Part shown: one piece after another, positions 13,501 through 28,500 of the stretch | Numbering within the stretch: position 1 is the stretch's first letter | How the letters are laid out: the number at the start of each line of letters is the position of its first letter | Assembly: GCA_032622095.1 (NCBI GenBank) | Contig: CP136066.1 | Span: 53,778,609 to 53,842,608 of the forward strand | DNA from: Siphonodentalium dalli | Lineage: Eukaryota; Mollusca; Scaphopoda; Gadilida; Siphonodentaliidae | Direction: 5' to 3' | DNA length: 64,000 nucleotides | Program-made: the position numbers and the translations under genes | Notes under the pieces: generated by a model | The model's database searches: none | What the model was told of the DNA's origin: nothing | Seen by the model: only the letters and a program-made list of their open reading frames with translations

Positions 13501-16500
13501 ACTCCTTAAACGAAAATATGGCTTGTTGCCATTCATCGGAAAGCTCTCACTGAGAGCATTCTGATGAATGGCAACAAGCCATATTTCCGACTAAATCCTG
13601 AAAAATTACTCTTAATTCTGCTGTGGTTAAGGAGTCGATTATTTAGGGCATTACTGTAGATATTGTTGAATACTGCACATTTAATTCAAGCCAGAACTAC
13701 AGTAATGCTGCAAATAATCGACTACTTAACCACAGCAGAATTATGGGTAATTTTTCAGGATTCAGTCGGAAATATGGCTAGTTGAGAGCTTCCGATGAAG
13801 CCATATTTCCGACTAAATCCTGAAAAGTTACCCATAATTCCGCTGTGGTTAAGGAGCCGATTATTTAGAGCATTACTATACTTTGTCTTAATGTTGCCAA
13901 GAGCAACGACATCAACAATCCACTTGCAGTGATGCCCTGATAACAGGAAAATTATTGGCCATTTCTGAATATGTTTGGCCATTTTAAAAAAACATTGGCA
14001 AAATTGAAAAACCAAAAATATGGGATCATTGCGAAAACAGAAACTAAAACAAAAATATAAAACACACGAAAAAAATAACCAAAAATTTCAAGTTGGATAA
14101 AAGTGAAAATGTAATAGGTCTAACTCGAAGCACTAACGTATTGTCACTTGAACAACAAAGGACACCATGTTAGTGGCTGACCATCATTGTTTTGATAAGT
14201 AAGCATGTGCTACTTTTGATAAATTGTTCTCCATACACAGTTGAGCAACTACCTACAGTAATGCCCAAAGTAATCGACTCCTTAACTACAGCAGAATTAT
14301 GGGTAACTTTTCAGGATTTAGTTGGAAATATGGCTTGTTGCCATTCATCGGAAAGCTCTCGGTGAGAGCTTTCCGATGAATGGCAACAAGCCATATTTCC
14401 GAGTAAATCCTGAAAAGTTACCCATAATTCTGCTGTGGTTAAGGAGTCGATTACTTAGGGCATTACTGTATTAATTAATTACAGGTTTCATGGAGATCCG
14501 ATTGTAATCCGAGAGGTGATAGCTGACTATATAGACTTGAAACGGTTTGAAATTTTCTTTGCCCATTCGGAAAACTTTGGCCATTTTGGCCACCATCAGT
14601 GTGAACCCTGCCTGATAATTAACGGTTTTTTACGCGACTAAATCACAAGTATGGTAGTCATAGTATTATTGGAGGTCACAGTCAATGATGGAACTTTCCA
14701 ATACAAAGATGTGTAATAAATACAGAACACAACTTGCATCATAATCTGAAATATACGCTTGCTCTGTATTTATCTCATTCACTAAACGATATTTGATTGA
14801 GATGCATGTTGTGTTCTGTCTATATATAAGTCAATATTTTAATTTCAGACTGTGTGGAAGAATGAAGTCAGTTCTTGTATATCATTTATTCACATCTAAT
14901 ATCAATGTATAGTCAACAGCTTGTGATGGTAAATGATACATAATTGTGAATCAATCATAGATGTCATAGAACGACCGAAAGCGTCGCTTATTAATTAGCG
15001 ACCTGATGTTGATGCCTGCCAATTAGTCTGATGTGCCGAAACTAATTGAAGAGTAGATTAATGTCTGGTTTATATATCGCTAATGACTGGTAGCCGTCAT
15101 TAGTGCATCTCTTTGTCTGTACTGACCCATGGGTGAACTGGGAATTATTACATAAGAACTTCTTTCCTTTGTGGCTAGTATTGCATAACTCATAGGTCGC
15201 GGCCTCTCCGAGTATGACCTTGGCAATTTGGTTGGGGTCACTATAGTTTGATTATATTCTGTCTCCCCCATAGGTAAGATGGATGTTTAGTATGTACTAT
15301 CACGTCACTTGAATAAGAAGCGGTAGGGGTGATTACTCTACAACTGATATCTACTTCAAAAGTTTTTTTTCATAAATTAATTCCAAAAATACTACTAGCC
15401 AAACAGAAAGAGCCTTGTAAAAATCATTAGGAAAGGTCATATTACAATATTATGTATGTTATGATTGTTTGCAACAGGAAGCCATAGCTGCGAATTCATA
15501 CATCGGGAAGCCAAAGAGTGTCGCCGTGGGAGATGTGGAAGAGGGTTTTAAACAGAGCGACCACATCATAGAGGGAGAGTTATCGACGGGAGGACAGGAG
15601 CATTTCTATCTCGAGACTCAGAGCTGTCTCATCATCCCGGAGGAAGATGGAGACATGACGATATACTCATCCACTCAGGAACCAGGATTTCTCCAGGTTC
15701 GTTTCAAATTCAGTGTTCATGCTGGCCCAAAATACCCAGTTGCCACAATGTTGCATAATTATTTTAGCCACATTTCATTTTGTTTTGCCATTTTTTTTTC
15801 CGACCCATATTTTGGTGCAACTTTTGAATTTGAGTTTTAAAAAAAAAATGCTTATGATTCATATTTGCTGTTTGTCAAAGCTGTCTTAAGAAGGGCATAT
15901 ATTTATGATCATTTATCTCACAACTACTATCAAAACACAATTTACTAATGATCGATGTTAGACTTCAGGAAGCCCTTTGTTTGACTAATGTTTGTCAATA
16001 GCCTACTCTGTGTTATAATTGAGTAGAAATTCGAAACCCATTCAATTCAGCAATACAATAAGTCGATGTGGCATAAGCCGCGAATCCATTATACACTTTC
16101 AATTATGACACAATTAGCAATGCCATGAACGGATAGCAATGTGTGTTTTGTTTTGCCGCCATCCGTCATTAAATTTCCATATATACCGTAATAACTGAGA
16201 ACCTAAATATTTTATTTAATGGTCTTATCCTGGAATTTATATGTCTTCCAATTCAGGATGAAGTTGCAAACACATTGGATGTAGCGTGCAGTAAACTTGT
16301 CGTAAAGACTTTGAGGCTGGGTGAGTAAATGTGAATTATCAATGAATAAAATGTGAATTAGTGTGAGTAAAAGGGGATAACAGTATTGCCTCATGATTTC
16401 TAGAGGTACAGTAATGCCCTAAATAATCGACTCCTTAACCACAGCAGAATTATGGGTAACTTTTCAGGATTTAGTCAGAAATATGGCTTGTTGCCATTCA

Positions 16501-19500
16501 TCAGAAAGCTCTCAGTGAGAGGACTAAAAGTAAAGAAGGCGTGGTATTAAAAAAGTCCAGAATGCTGGAATATATTGGAATTTTTTGGTTAATTTTATGA
16601 CATTAGCAAGTTTTCCTGAATAGAAACAGAATCAGCCCCATACAGCTAACTGGAAGCGTTCCACCGGGTAAAGCTCCTACCCCAGACATAATCGATCCGG
16701 CAACAGCTAGGATATCCAACCTGACATATCAGATTAAATGAAATAGTTCAACTGCCCTTTTTTGTACCTGTTCCCAGATGCATGGATTCATTTTAGTTTG
16801 GCCTCATGTCATTACTCACTCTAACTGAACACATCAACAGCCTGTGGCATTTTTTTAATGTTTTTTTTTTATTAAAATGTTGTTTTCAGGAGGAGGTTTT
16901 GGAGGGAAGGAACGCGGAAGCACTCTGATAGCAGTGCCGACAGCTGTAGCAGCTAACAAGTAGGTCTATTAATATACTCACTCGGAATGGCTATTTATTG
17001 CTTGTATTGTAAACATATTTTAAATTTATAGTTATAATTATTTACACATGGTAGCTAGACTTCACACTGTCAGTGGCCAAACCAGTGGCCAGATATTTTT
17101 TAACCCTTCCATGACTGGAGCTTCTTGAAATTTTACGAAAACCCTGTGCCAATGGCCCAATGCATTCTCTTATATATGCGAGTTGCCCACAGGGCACCTT
17201 GCATATATAAGAGAATGAATCGGCCTATCATAATTACCTTTATCTTGTAAGCCAGTGAATTCTCTTATATATGTGAGGCTCCCTATGGACGACTTGCATA
17301 TATAAGAGAATGCACTGGCGCACATGATCTTTAATGCTTTAATGCACAGCTCCCATCATGAAATGGTTAAAATGGCCAAATAAAATTACATTTGGCCAAA
17401 AGGTTTCAAGCCTATGTCAGCAATTACCTCTCAGAAAATCACCAGATCTCACAATAACTCTTACACTTATTAAGAGTTACTGTGTAGTTGCATGCTCGCC
17501 TGCATATGTTTGGATAACAATTTACTAGAAGTATGCCATGCTTACTTATAAAAACAATGATGATTAGGTATTATTACGTCATCCTGTCTTAAATAATTGA
17601 CAATACTTCATGATACAATTTGCAAATCCATTCATATTTATGTTGGTATATTTTATTAATTATTTTGTTTTTGGGAGTGCTTTTTATTATTTTGCTTTGA
17701 TTTTGTTATTTTTTGTACTAATTATTTATTTTATTGTTTTTAGTTTCGGTTTTCTCAACAATCCTCTATTTTATGTTTTCAATTTGGCCAAAGTTTCTGA
17801 AAAATGGTCCAAAAAATATGGAAATGGTTAAAAAAAATAGGCCAAAAGAATTATTGGCCAGCGTGAACTGATATAAGGATTATAAAATCACCCGATTCCC
17901 ATAATAAGGCTTAGAATGTACATGCAGGGTCAGATTGTTGTAATAAATGGACAATATATGACTGTTTTTATTAGTGTATGTTTTTTCTCCTCAAGTAAGA
18001 TGCGGAATGCAGAGGATTATTTTTACTCTGAAAATAATCCAACGATCTCAAGAGAGTAGAAACATTGTGCGCTACTCAGAACAGTTGTGTTTATTATATT
18101 TTCTATACCAGATTATTACGAGCCAAACCACATGATGAAACCCATCATTAGGCCCACCACTTTCCCAAAGCTGCAACTCGACTAACCTTTTCTGTTAACA
18201 TAATGCTCCAAGATACCAATCAACATAATTAAATGACATTATGTCATAGTTCTGTTTGTGGAATAACATTTTTTTCAAACATACACTATAGCTTCAACAA
18301 ACCGCTTTGACCTCAGCTGCTATACTTTTTCCGATTTTAAAGTAACACAAACGACAGCAGATAAGCCCTCCCACACAGTGGTGGACCCAACATATCATCA
18401 TATGCACATCTATTATTCCTTAATACCACATACCTTTGTGTACTACTTAGTATACATGTGAATCACATTACATTTTCGGGGGCCTCGGAGGCTCAGTCCG
18501 TTAGGAGTACTACTCCAAGCAATCTCGCCCTCTGGCGATGAGGGTTCAAATCCACATGTTTCCATCATGGACTTTGTAAGTTGCCAGTTACTCGCCAATG
18601 GCCGGTGGTTTGCCGCACATGGTCAGCGAGTTTATCAGCCATTGAAATTACTGTTAGATTAGCCGTAAGAGTATGGATTTTTCCTCCATCACTAAAACTG
18701 GCAATGTCGTCATATGGCCTTAGTTGCTGAAAACGTCATTAAACCCCAATCAATCAATCATTACATTTTTGTATATTTATGTAAATATTATATTCTTTAA
18801 GGAGCAAGGCCAAGAAAAGTTTTGTAACTTGTGCCTCAATCCCACACATTTAATTGGATGCAAATAAAATATGTTTACATCAACACGTTCAGGCTTCTGG
18901 GAGTGGGGATATGAATTATATTTTGACGTAAAACTACATGTTTTTTTGTGTAGGGTTGGTAAACCTGTGAGATGCATACTCGACAGAAATGAAGACATGG
19001 CTATGACTGGAGGAAGACATCCATACTACTTCCGATACAAGGTATGTTGTCCCCTCATCTAGTTGAAACACAAAACCAGATTGCCTACAATGTGACACAT
19101 TCAAATCACCATGTAATCAAATTACCAGTCTATTTAAAAAGCCCACGATAAACTTCTCTTCTTGATCATTAATGGCAATCACCAAAATAATGACTGACAA
19201 TATTGACCCACAACAACTGATTCTCATTAAGTGAAGTAACATGTAGCCGAAAGTGTATTTTTGATTGTCACTGAGGAAGGTCAGTGCCGAAAGCTTTGAT
19301 TATTGAGTAGCTACAATAATGACCTAAATAATCGACTCCTTAACCACAGCAGAATTATGGGTAATTTTTCAGGATTTAGTCGGTAATATGGCTTGTTGCC
19401 ATTCATCGGAAAGCTCTGTGAGTTGATTATTTAGGGCATTACTATATTATATATTAAATGCTGATTTAACTACATGACAGACCGTCTGATTATTGGGCCA

Positions 19501-22500
19501 GCCACAACATTCCAATTATTGTCTACCTGCTGAAATTCTAATTTTACGCAAGGCATATCTATAATAAATTTTACTGAACTTGACGTGAACGCCAAACTGA
19601 TTTTTTCTGTTGATGATCCTATTTGTAATAGAGCACTCAGCAATTTTATTCAGACAGCTTCATCTCTAAGAAGATGCGAGTAATCTGACAGAAACGTCAT
19701 TCGCTAGCCCAGGCTGGACATATGCACTTTCACATCACCTGTTTTCCAATTTATGCTTGTATATTACCCATTGATTGCCATGTCATGTTATACGTCTTCT
19801 TTATCATTTTCTTTAATTATACATATACATGTATATTGCCATACCTTTATGTATTATTTGTGGTCATGCAAGATCTATCTATTTAATATAATGAGTGGAG
19901 GCACTGGTTCAGTATAATATTGTTCATTGCTTCGTATGTATCAAATTATCATTTGAGTGTAATTTTTCTATAGGCTGGTTTCACCAAATCCGGTCGCATC
20001 TTGGCGTGGCAAGTTGACATGTATAGCAACGGAGGAAATGTTCTTGACAGATCAGCAGCTGTAAGTACAGTTATCCCCCCTACAGTCATACTTCCCTTAA
20101 CCCATTCTATACTAAATGGATTCTCCCACCAAGATATAAAAGTATGCACTGGAATGATCTATTATACATCTATAGGGATGTTCAGGAATATAAGCAGACA
20201 ACAGATAATAGAAAGTGCAGAAGGAATCCTATTTATTGGTGGGAAATGTTCAGATAATAAGTCAACAAACAACCTACGATCATTTGTTGAATTTATTATC
20301 TGAACATTTCCTGAGGGATATACTACTCGTCAATGAATATTTAGTATAGAAAATGTTAATCCAAAACCTGGCCACTGCTATGAAACTCTGCAGTCTCCCG
20401 ACGAGCGTCAATTTCATATTGCTGTCCTGACAGTGAGTATAACAAGCCAAACACTGAACATTGGGCCACCAAGCTCCGCCATTCCTTCTAAGATGATTAC
20501 AACTTTATATTTATTGTATTGTGATAACCTATGCAATAGTCCCTTCAGTCACCTTGTACACTTATAGCCATCCAGGATTTGTAACCGGAACCACCTAGTT
20601 GTTAAAATTTATTAGAGAATTTGAAGGTAAATAGCAATAACTACATCCACTCTATAGTATTTTGTCATTGGTTTCAAAAATTCTAATGTATTTAAAGGCA
20701 CATGTGGCCTTCATTATCTATCTATACTATATATTTTGAGACTTCGTATATGTGTGTGTGTGTACTTCATAGAATCCAAAACGCGTGTAAAGATTGAGCT
20801 CAAACTTCCTATGTAAGTGTCAAATCCCACTGACACGACCGTGGTCGCGGTTTAGAGAAGCTCAGAGCACCCGTTCTCCAATCTCAAATCACCGCAAAGG
20901 CACGGCGGGGGTTAATCAAGTGATTATTTAATGAGCGTTTGTTTTTGACGCATCTCTATAAAGAGCGTCTGTTTCCCATTCAACGTTATTCGCATCTGCA
21001 GATTATACGGGAACGCAAACGTTATCGCTCGAAATTTATTCCCTGCGAGCACGGATGGCGCGCTTTGTTTTTACAGTATATACCGAAATCATCCCAGATA
21101 ATCACGAATATAGCATCAGATTTCTCCCCAGATATACCGTTATAAAGCTACTGGAATCTGCCAATCTACGGGAAATTCCAGGGAATGCCGATTGAGCTCA
21201 AACTTGCTACCTATACGGGAAGTGTCATATATATGAGTGTGTCCTTTATAGACTCTAACCGATTGAGCTCAAACTTGCTAAATAAGAAAATAGCCCCCAA
21301 GCCGTAAATATCAACAACAACGATATTACTAAATACACGTTTTCGGCAATGTGAGAGTTTTCGGGGAGCCGTGATGCCAACAACAACGACCCGAAGACAG
21401 ATTTTCCGACGGGAAGCGTTTGTTTTAAATTCAATGCAATGTTATCGTAGAGAGATTTCACGAAACAAAGAATGCGTTGTCTGTCGTTCCTAGGAAGGGG
21501 GGATTTCTACGGGTAAATTTTTCCGCCAGAAACAAAAAAATTAATTAAAACAATTTACAATTTAATTAAAACAATTTAAAATTTAAAAAAATTAACAATA
21601 AAAAAACAATTCAGAAACAAAATATATTAAATTTAAAAAACATTAAATTCATATTCAAAAATAAAAAACAAAAATAAATAAAAACAAAATAATTACAAAA
21701 ATGTCATGTTTCTGAAACAAAGCCATGGGACGAATGCCGCCAGTGGCGGGCTAACCTGCTAGTATGTTATAATTTAGAAATAACAGTTACGAAATTATGA
21801 AAAATTCCTACTAATAGTACATAGAATAATGACAGTATGAATGCGATATCTACAAAACAATCTTTGTGTGAGCCGAGCGTTTGTTTATATACAGCACGTA
21901 AATAGTGAGTGATAAGCAAAACACTCAACATCGTGGCGATTGTTTTAGGCGAGTGATTCACAGTGACTCATTCAACACCAAAATCTTGAGAGGCAAGGAT
22001 TAGCAATGCTATACCGCTATGTTGTAAACAACTTGGTGGCATTTCTAACCAAAGTTCACTTTGTGGGGTTTCCCCTGTGTTAAGTGTTTTGCTTATCGCA
22101 TACTCTTTACATACAGTTTGTTTGCACAACATGTCATTTGTTTACAAAACACAGAGCACTATAATAACAGGACAATAACATGCAATTTGTGCGATATTTA
22201 TGATTGGTATAAGAACAAAGTTTGTCTGTATTATAATATTCTTCTGTTTATGGTGGTTTTAACGGATGTAACTATTTTAACAGCAATGCCCACTGCCAAT
22301 ACTTACCGTATCTTTAAATAAGATTATGACATTAGGGCGGAAATGAATGCTGAGTGTAGTAATTGTCAAGACACACAAAGCAACCCAAACTGCACTTTCA
22401 GATTGATATTTTTCACTGAAATATCATTATTATTAGAAGTAATAATCTCAATTTCCTAATATAATTATGAAGGCATCATAGCCAATCACAAACTGTTAAT

Positions 22501-25500
22501 AAATATCTTCGCGTTTCATGAGTATGTGATTTGCTATGATGCCTTTAAAGGCACGGATGGCCTTTGTTGTAGGTTTTAAGTTAGAAATAAAAGTTACCAA
22601 AATATGGATTTCCTTTAGAATATAATAATAGTATAGTATAGTGATAATATGATTGTGATATTACCCACAGAACGCAATGTGTGAACCGAGCGTTTGTTTA
22701 TATACAACACTTAAAGAATGTGCGATAAGCAAAACACTCCATAATGGGGCGATTTTTTTGGGAGAGTGATTCACGGTGACCATTCAACACTGAAATCTTG
22801 AGTGGCGAGAATTAGCAAGCACTTTATTGGTATGTTGTGAACAATATTGTATCTAATTTAACCAAAGTTCCTCTGGTGAGATCTCCCCAGTGTTGAGTGT
22901 TTTGCGTATTGCACACTTTTTACTGACTACTGTATTATAATATGACTTTTGTTTACTAACAAGGTGTATGATCTTGACAATAAAATGCTATTTATGTGAT
23001 ATTTATGATTGGTATAAGAACAAATCTGTTTATATTTTAATATTCTTTCTGCTTATGGTTTTAATGGGTGTAACTTTTAAAACGGCAATACCCATTACAA
23101 AGGCCATACATATCATTAAAGGCATCATACCAAATCACAAGCTGTTCATAAATCACTCCATAATTCATAAAGTTTGTGTTTGTGTATAATGCCTTTAAAC
23201 TGTGTAATTACATTAGGAAATCTAGATTATTCATTAATATTGGCATGAAATTGTCTGTTTAATTTTTGGGTGGAATTTCCATGCTATATATCTCAAAATG
23301 ATGATCACTATTTTCAGGTACACGATTCTGCTCTAAGTAAAACTATGGGTGGATATGGAGTCCCCAACGTGAAGGCGACAGCGTTCATTTGTAAGACAAA
23401 CATCCCATCCAACACAGCATTCCGAGCATTCGGTCAGCCACAGATGCTTCTGTTTGTCGAGACTTGTGTATCCGAGATTGCTCACTTTCTTGGTGTCTAT
23501 CCAGAAAAGGTAAGAACCTGAGGTTCCGCAGTTGTGCCCAAAATAAATGTGACGTCCCAAATGACTGTGCAGCATGGGAATCCATCAAGTCTATAAATAG
23601 TGTGTCTGTCATTTGCAGAATGAGGTCCCCAGAGAGGGAATTTAGTGACGCTACCCCACACAGTGACCATTCTGCTTGGGCTAAAATATTTACCTTGATC
23701 TTGTAAGCCAGTGATTCTGTTACATATGTGAGGCTCCCTATGGGGAGAATGAACTGGCACAGTATCTTTAATGCTGCACCAGCGCACACCCATTATGAAA
23801 GGGTTAAGTTAATACACTTGGGGGAATCTGACCTTGCTTCTGAGCAACTCCATATGCAGGATTTAAAATCAGAATTACTGAAATAATAAGCCTATAACAT
23901 CTCGTAAGTAATTAGCCTATAACATTTTGTAAATAATTAGCCAATAACATTTTGTAAATAATTAGCCTATAACATCTCATAAATAATTAGCCTATAACAT
24001 CTTGTAAATAATTAGCCTATAACATCTTGTATATAATTAGCCTATAACATCTCGTATATAATTAGCCTATAACATCTCATAAACAGTTAGCCTATAACAT
24101 CTTGTAAATAATTAGCCTATAACATCTCGTATATAATTAGCCTATAACATCTCGTATATAATTAGCCTGTAACATCTCGTATATAATTAGCCTATAACAT
24201 CTCATAAATAATTAGCCTATAACATCTCATAAATAATTAGCCTATAACATCTCGTAAATAATTAGCCTATAACATCTCATAAATAGTTAGCCTATAACAT
24301 CTCATAAACAGTTAGCCTATAACATCTCATAAATAATTAGCCTATAACATCTTGTATATAATTAGCCTATAACATCTTGTAAATAATTAGCCTGTAACAT
24401 CTCATAAATAATTAGCCAATAACATCTCATAAATAATTAGCCTATAACATCTCATAAATAATTAGCCTATAACATCTCATAAATAATTAGCCTGTAACAT
24501 CTCATAAATAATTAGCCTATAACATCTCATAAATAATTAGCCTATAACATCTCATAAATAATTAGCCTGTAACATCTCATAAATAATTAGCCTGTAACAT
24601 CTCATAAATAATTAGCCGGTAACATCTCATAAATAATTAGCCAATAACATCTCATAAATAATTAGCCTGTAACATCTCATAAATAATTAGCCTGTAACAT
24701 CTCATAAATAATTAGCCTGTAACATCTCATAAATAATTAGCCTATAACATCTCATAAATAATTAGCCTGTAACATCTCATAAATAATTAGCCAATAACAT
24801 CTCATAAATAATTAGCCTGTAACATCTCATAAATAATTAGCCTATAACATCTCATAAATAATTAGCCAATAACATCTCATAAATAATTAGCCTATAACAT
24901 CTCATAAATAATTAGCCTGTAACATCTCATAAATAATTAGCCTGTAACATCTCATAAATAATTAGCCTGTAACATCTCATAAATAATTAGCCTGTAACAT
25001 CTCATAAGTAATTAGCCTGTAACATCTCATAAATAATTAGCCTATAACATCTCATAAATAATTAGCCTGTAACATCTCATAAATAATTAGCCTGTAACAT
25101 CTCATAAATAATTAGCCTATAACATCTCATAAATAATTAGCCTATAACATCTCATAAATAATTAGCCTGTAACATCTCATAAATAGTTAGCCTATAACAT
25201 CTCATAAATAATTAGCCTATAACATCTCATAAATAATTAGCCTGTAACATCTCATAAATAATTAGCCTGTAACATCTCATAAATAATTAGCCTGTAACAT
25301 CTCATAAATAATTAGCCTGTAACATCTCATAAATAATTAGCCTATAACATCTCATAAATAATTAGCCTGTAACATCTCATAAATAATTAGCCTGTAACAT
25401 CTCATAAATAATTAGCCAATAACATCTCATAAATAATTAGCCTATAACATCTCATAAATAATTAGCCTGTAACATCTCATAAATAGTTAGCCTATAACAT

Positions 25501-28500
25501 CTCATAAATAATTAGCCTATAACATCTCATAAATAATTAGCCTGTAACATCTCATAAATAATTAGCCTGTAACATCTCATAAATAATTAGCCTGTAACAT
25601 CTCATAAATAATTAGCCTGTAACATCTCATAAATAATTAGCCTATAACATCTCATAAATAATTAGCCTGTAACATCTCATAAATAATTAGCCTGTAACAT
25701 CTCATAAATAATTAGCCTGTAACATCTCATAAATAATTAGCCTATAACATCTCATAAATAATTAGCCTGTAACATCTCATACATAATTAGCCTGTAACAT
25801 CTCATAAATAATTAGCCTGTAACATCTCATAAATAATTAGCCTATAACATCTCATACATAATTAGCCTGTAACATCTCATAAATAATTAGCCTATAACAT
25901 CTCATAAATAATTAGCCTGTAACATCTCATAAATAATTAGCCTATAACATCTCATAAATAATTAGCCAATAACATCTCATAAATAATTAGCCTGTAACAT
26001 CTCATAAATAATTAGCCACTAACATCTCATAAATAATTAGCCTGTAACATCTCATAAATAATTAGCCTATAACATCTCATAAATAATTAGCCTGTAACAT
26101 CTCATAAATAATTAGCCAATAACATCTCATAAATAATTAGCCTGTAACATCTCATAAATAATTAGCCAATAACATCTCATAAATAATTAGCCTATAACAT
26201 CTCATAAATAATTAGCCTGTAACATCTCATAAATAATTAGCCTGTAACATCTCATAAATAATTAGCCTATAACATCTCATAAATAATTAGCCAATAACAT
26301 CTCATAAATAGTTAGCCTGTAACATCTCATAAATAATTAGCCTATAACATCTCATAAATAATTAGCCTATAACATCTCATAAATAGTTAGCCTGTAACAT
26401 CTCATAAATAATTAGCCTATAACATCTCATAAATAATTAGCCAATAACATCTCATAAATAGTTAGCCTGTAACATCTCATAAATAATTAGCCTATAACAT
26501 CTCATAAATAGTTAGCCTATAACATCTCATAAATAATTAGCCTGTAACATCTCATAAATAATTAGCCTATAACATCTCATAAATAATTAGCCAATAACAT
26601 CTCATAAATAATTAGCCAATAACATCTCATAAATAATTAGCCTATAACATCTCATAAATAATTAGCCTATAACATCTCATAAATAATTAGCCTATAACAT
26701 CTCATAAATAATTAGCCTATAACATCTCATAAATAATTAGCCTATAACAATAATTAGCCTATAACATCTCATAAATAATTAGCCTATAACATCTCATAAA
26801 TAATTAGCCTATAACATCTCATAAATAATTAGCCTATAACATCTCGTAAATAATTAGCCTATAACATCTCATAAATAATTAACCTATAACATCTCATAAA
26901 TAATTAGCCTATAACATCTTATAAATAATAAGCCAATAACATCTTATAAATAATTAGCCTATAACATCTCATAAATAATTAGCCTATAACATCTCATAAA
27001 TAATTAGCCTATAACATCTCGTAAATAATTAGCCTATAACATCTCGTAAATAATTAACCTATAACATCTCATAAATAATTAGCCTATAACATCTTATAAA
27101 TAATAAGCCAATAACATCTTATAAATAATTAGCCTATAACATCTCATAAATAATTAGCCTATAACATCTCATAAATAATTAGCCTATAACATCTCGTAAA
27201 TAATTAGCCTATAACATCTCATAATAATTAACCTATAACATCTCATAAATAATTAGCCTATAACATCTCATAAATAATTAACCTATAACATCTCATAAAT
27301 AATAAGCCAATAACATCTTATAAATAATTAGCCTATAACATCTCATAAATAATTAGCCTATAACATCTCATAAATAATTAGCCTATAACATCTCATAAAT
27401 AATTAGCCTATAACATCTCATAAATAATTAGCCTATAACATCTCATAAATAATTAGCCTATAACATCTCATAAATAATTAGCCTATAACAATAATTAGCC
27501 TATAACATCTCATAAATAATTAGCCTATAACATCTCATAAATAATTAGCCTATAACATCTCATAAATAATTAGCCTATAACATCTCGTAAATAATTAGCC
27601 TATAACATCTCATAAATAATTAACCTATAACATCTCATAAATAATTAGCCTATAACATCTTATAAATAATAAGCCAATAAAATCTTATAAATAATTAGCC
27701 TATAACATCTCATAAATAATTAGCCTATAACATCTCATAAATAATTAGCCTATAACATCTCGTAAATAATTAGCCTATGACATCTCATAAATAATTAACC
27801 TATAACATTTCATAAATAATTAGCCTATAACATCTTATAAATAATAAGCCAATAACATCTTATAAATAATTAGCCTATAACATCTCATAAATAATTAGCC
27901 TATAACATCTCATAAATAATTAGCCTATAACATCTCATAAATAATTAGCCTATAACATCTCATAAATAATTAGCCTATAACATCTCGTAAATAATTAGCC
28001 TATAACATCTCATAAATAATTAGCCTATAACATCTCATAAATAATTAACCTATAACATCTCATAAATAATTAGCCTATAACATCTCATAAATAATTAACC
28101 TATAACATCTCGTAAATAATTAGCCTGTAACATCTCATAAATAATTAGCCTGTAACATCTCATAAATAATTAGCCGGTAACATCTCATAAATAATTAGCC
28201 AATAACATCTCATAAATAATTAGCCTGTAACATCTCATAAATAATTAGCCTGTAACATCTCATAAATAATTAGCCTGTAACATCTCATAAATAATTAGCC
28301 TATAACATCTCATAAATAATTAGCCAATAACATCTCATAAATAATTAGCCTGTAACATCTCATAAATAATTAGCCTATAACATCTCATAAATAATTAGCC
28401 AATAACATCTCATAAATAATTAGCCTATAACATCTCATAAATAATTAGCCTGTAACATCTCATAAATAATTAGCCTGTAACATCTCATAAATAATTAGCC

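Noticed and set aside
17610-17831. Hydrophobic 73-residue open frame that could suggest a membrane peptide
   Set aside because: T-rich intronic sequence produces F/L/I/Y codons by composition. No conserved motif or regulatory context.
18477-18560. Possible functional tRNA gene (A and B boxes)
   Set aside because: It is the head of a SINE with a unique body, CAAT tail and target duplication. No clean cloverleaf was traced.
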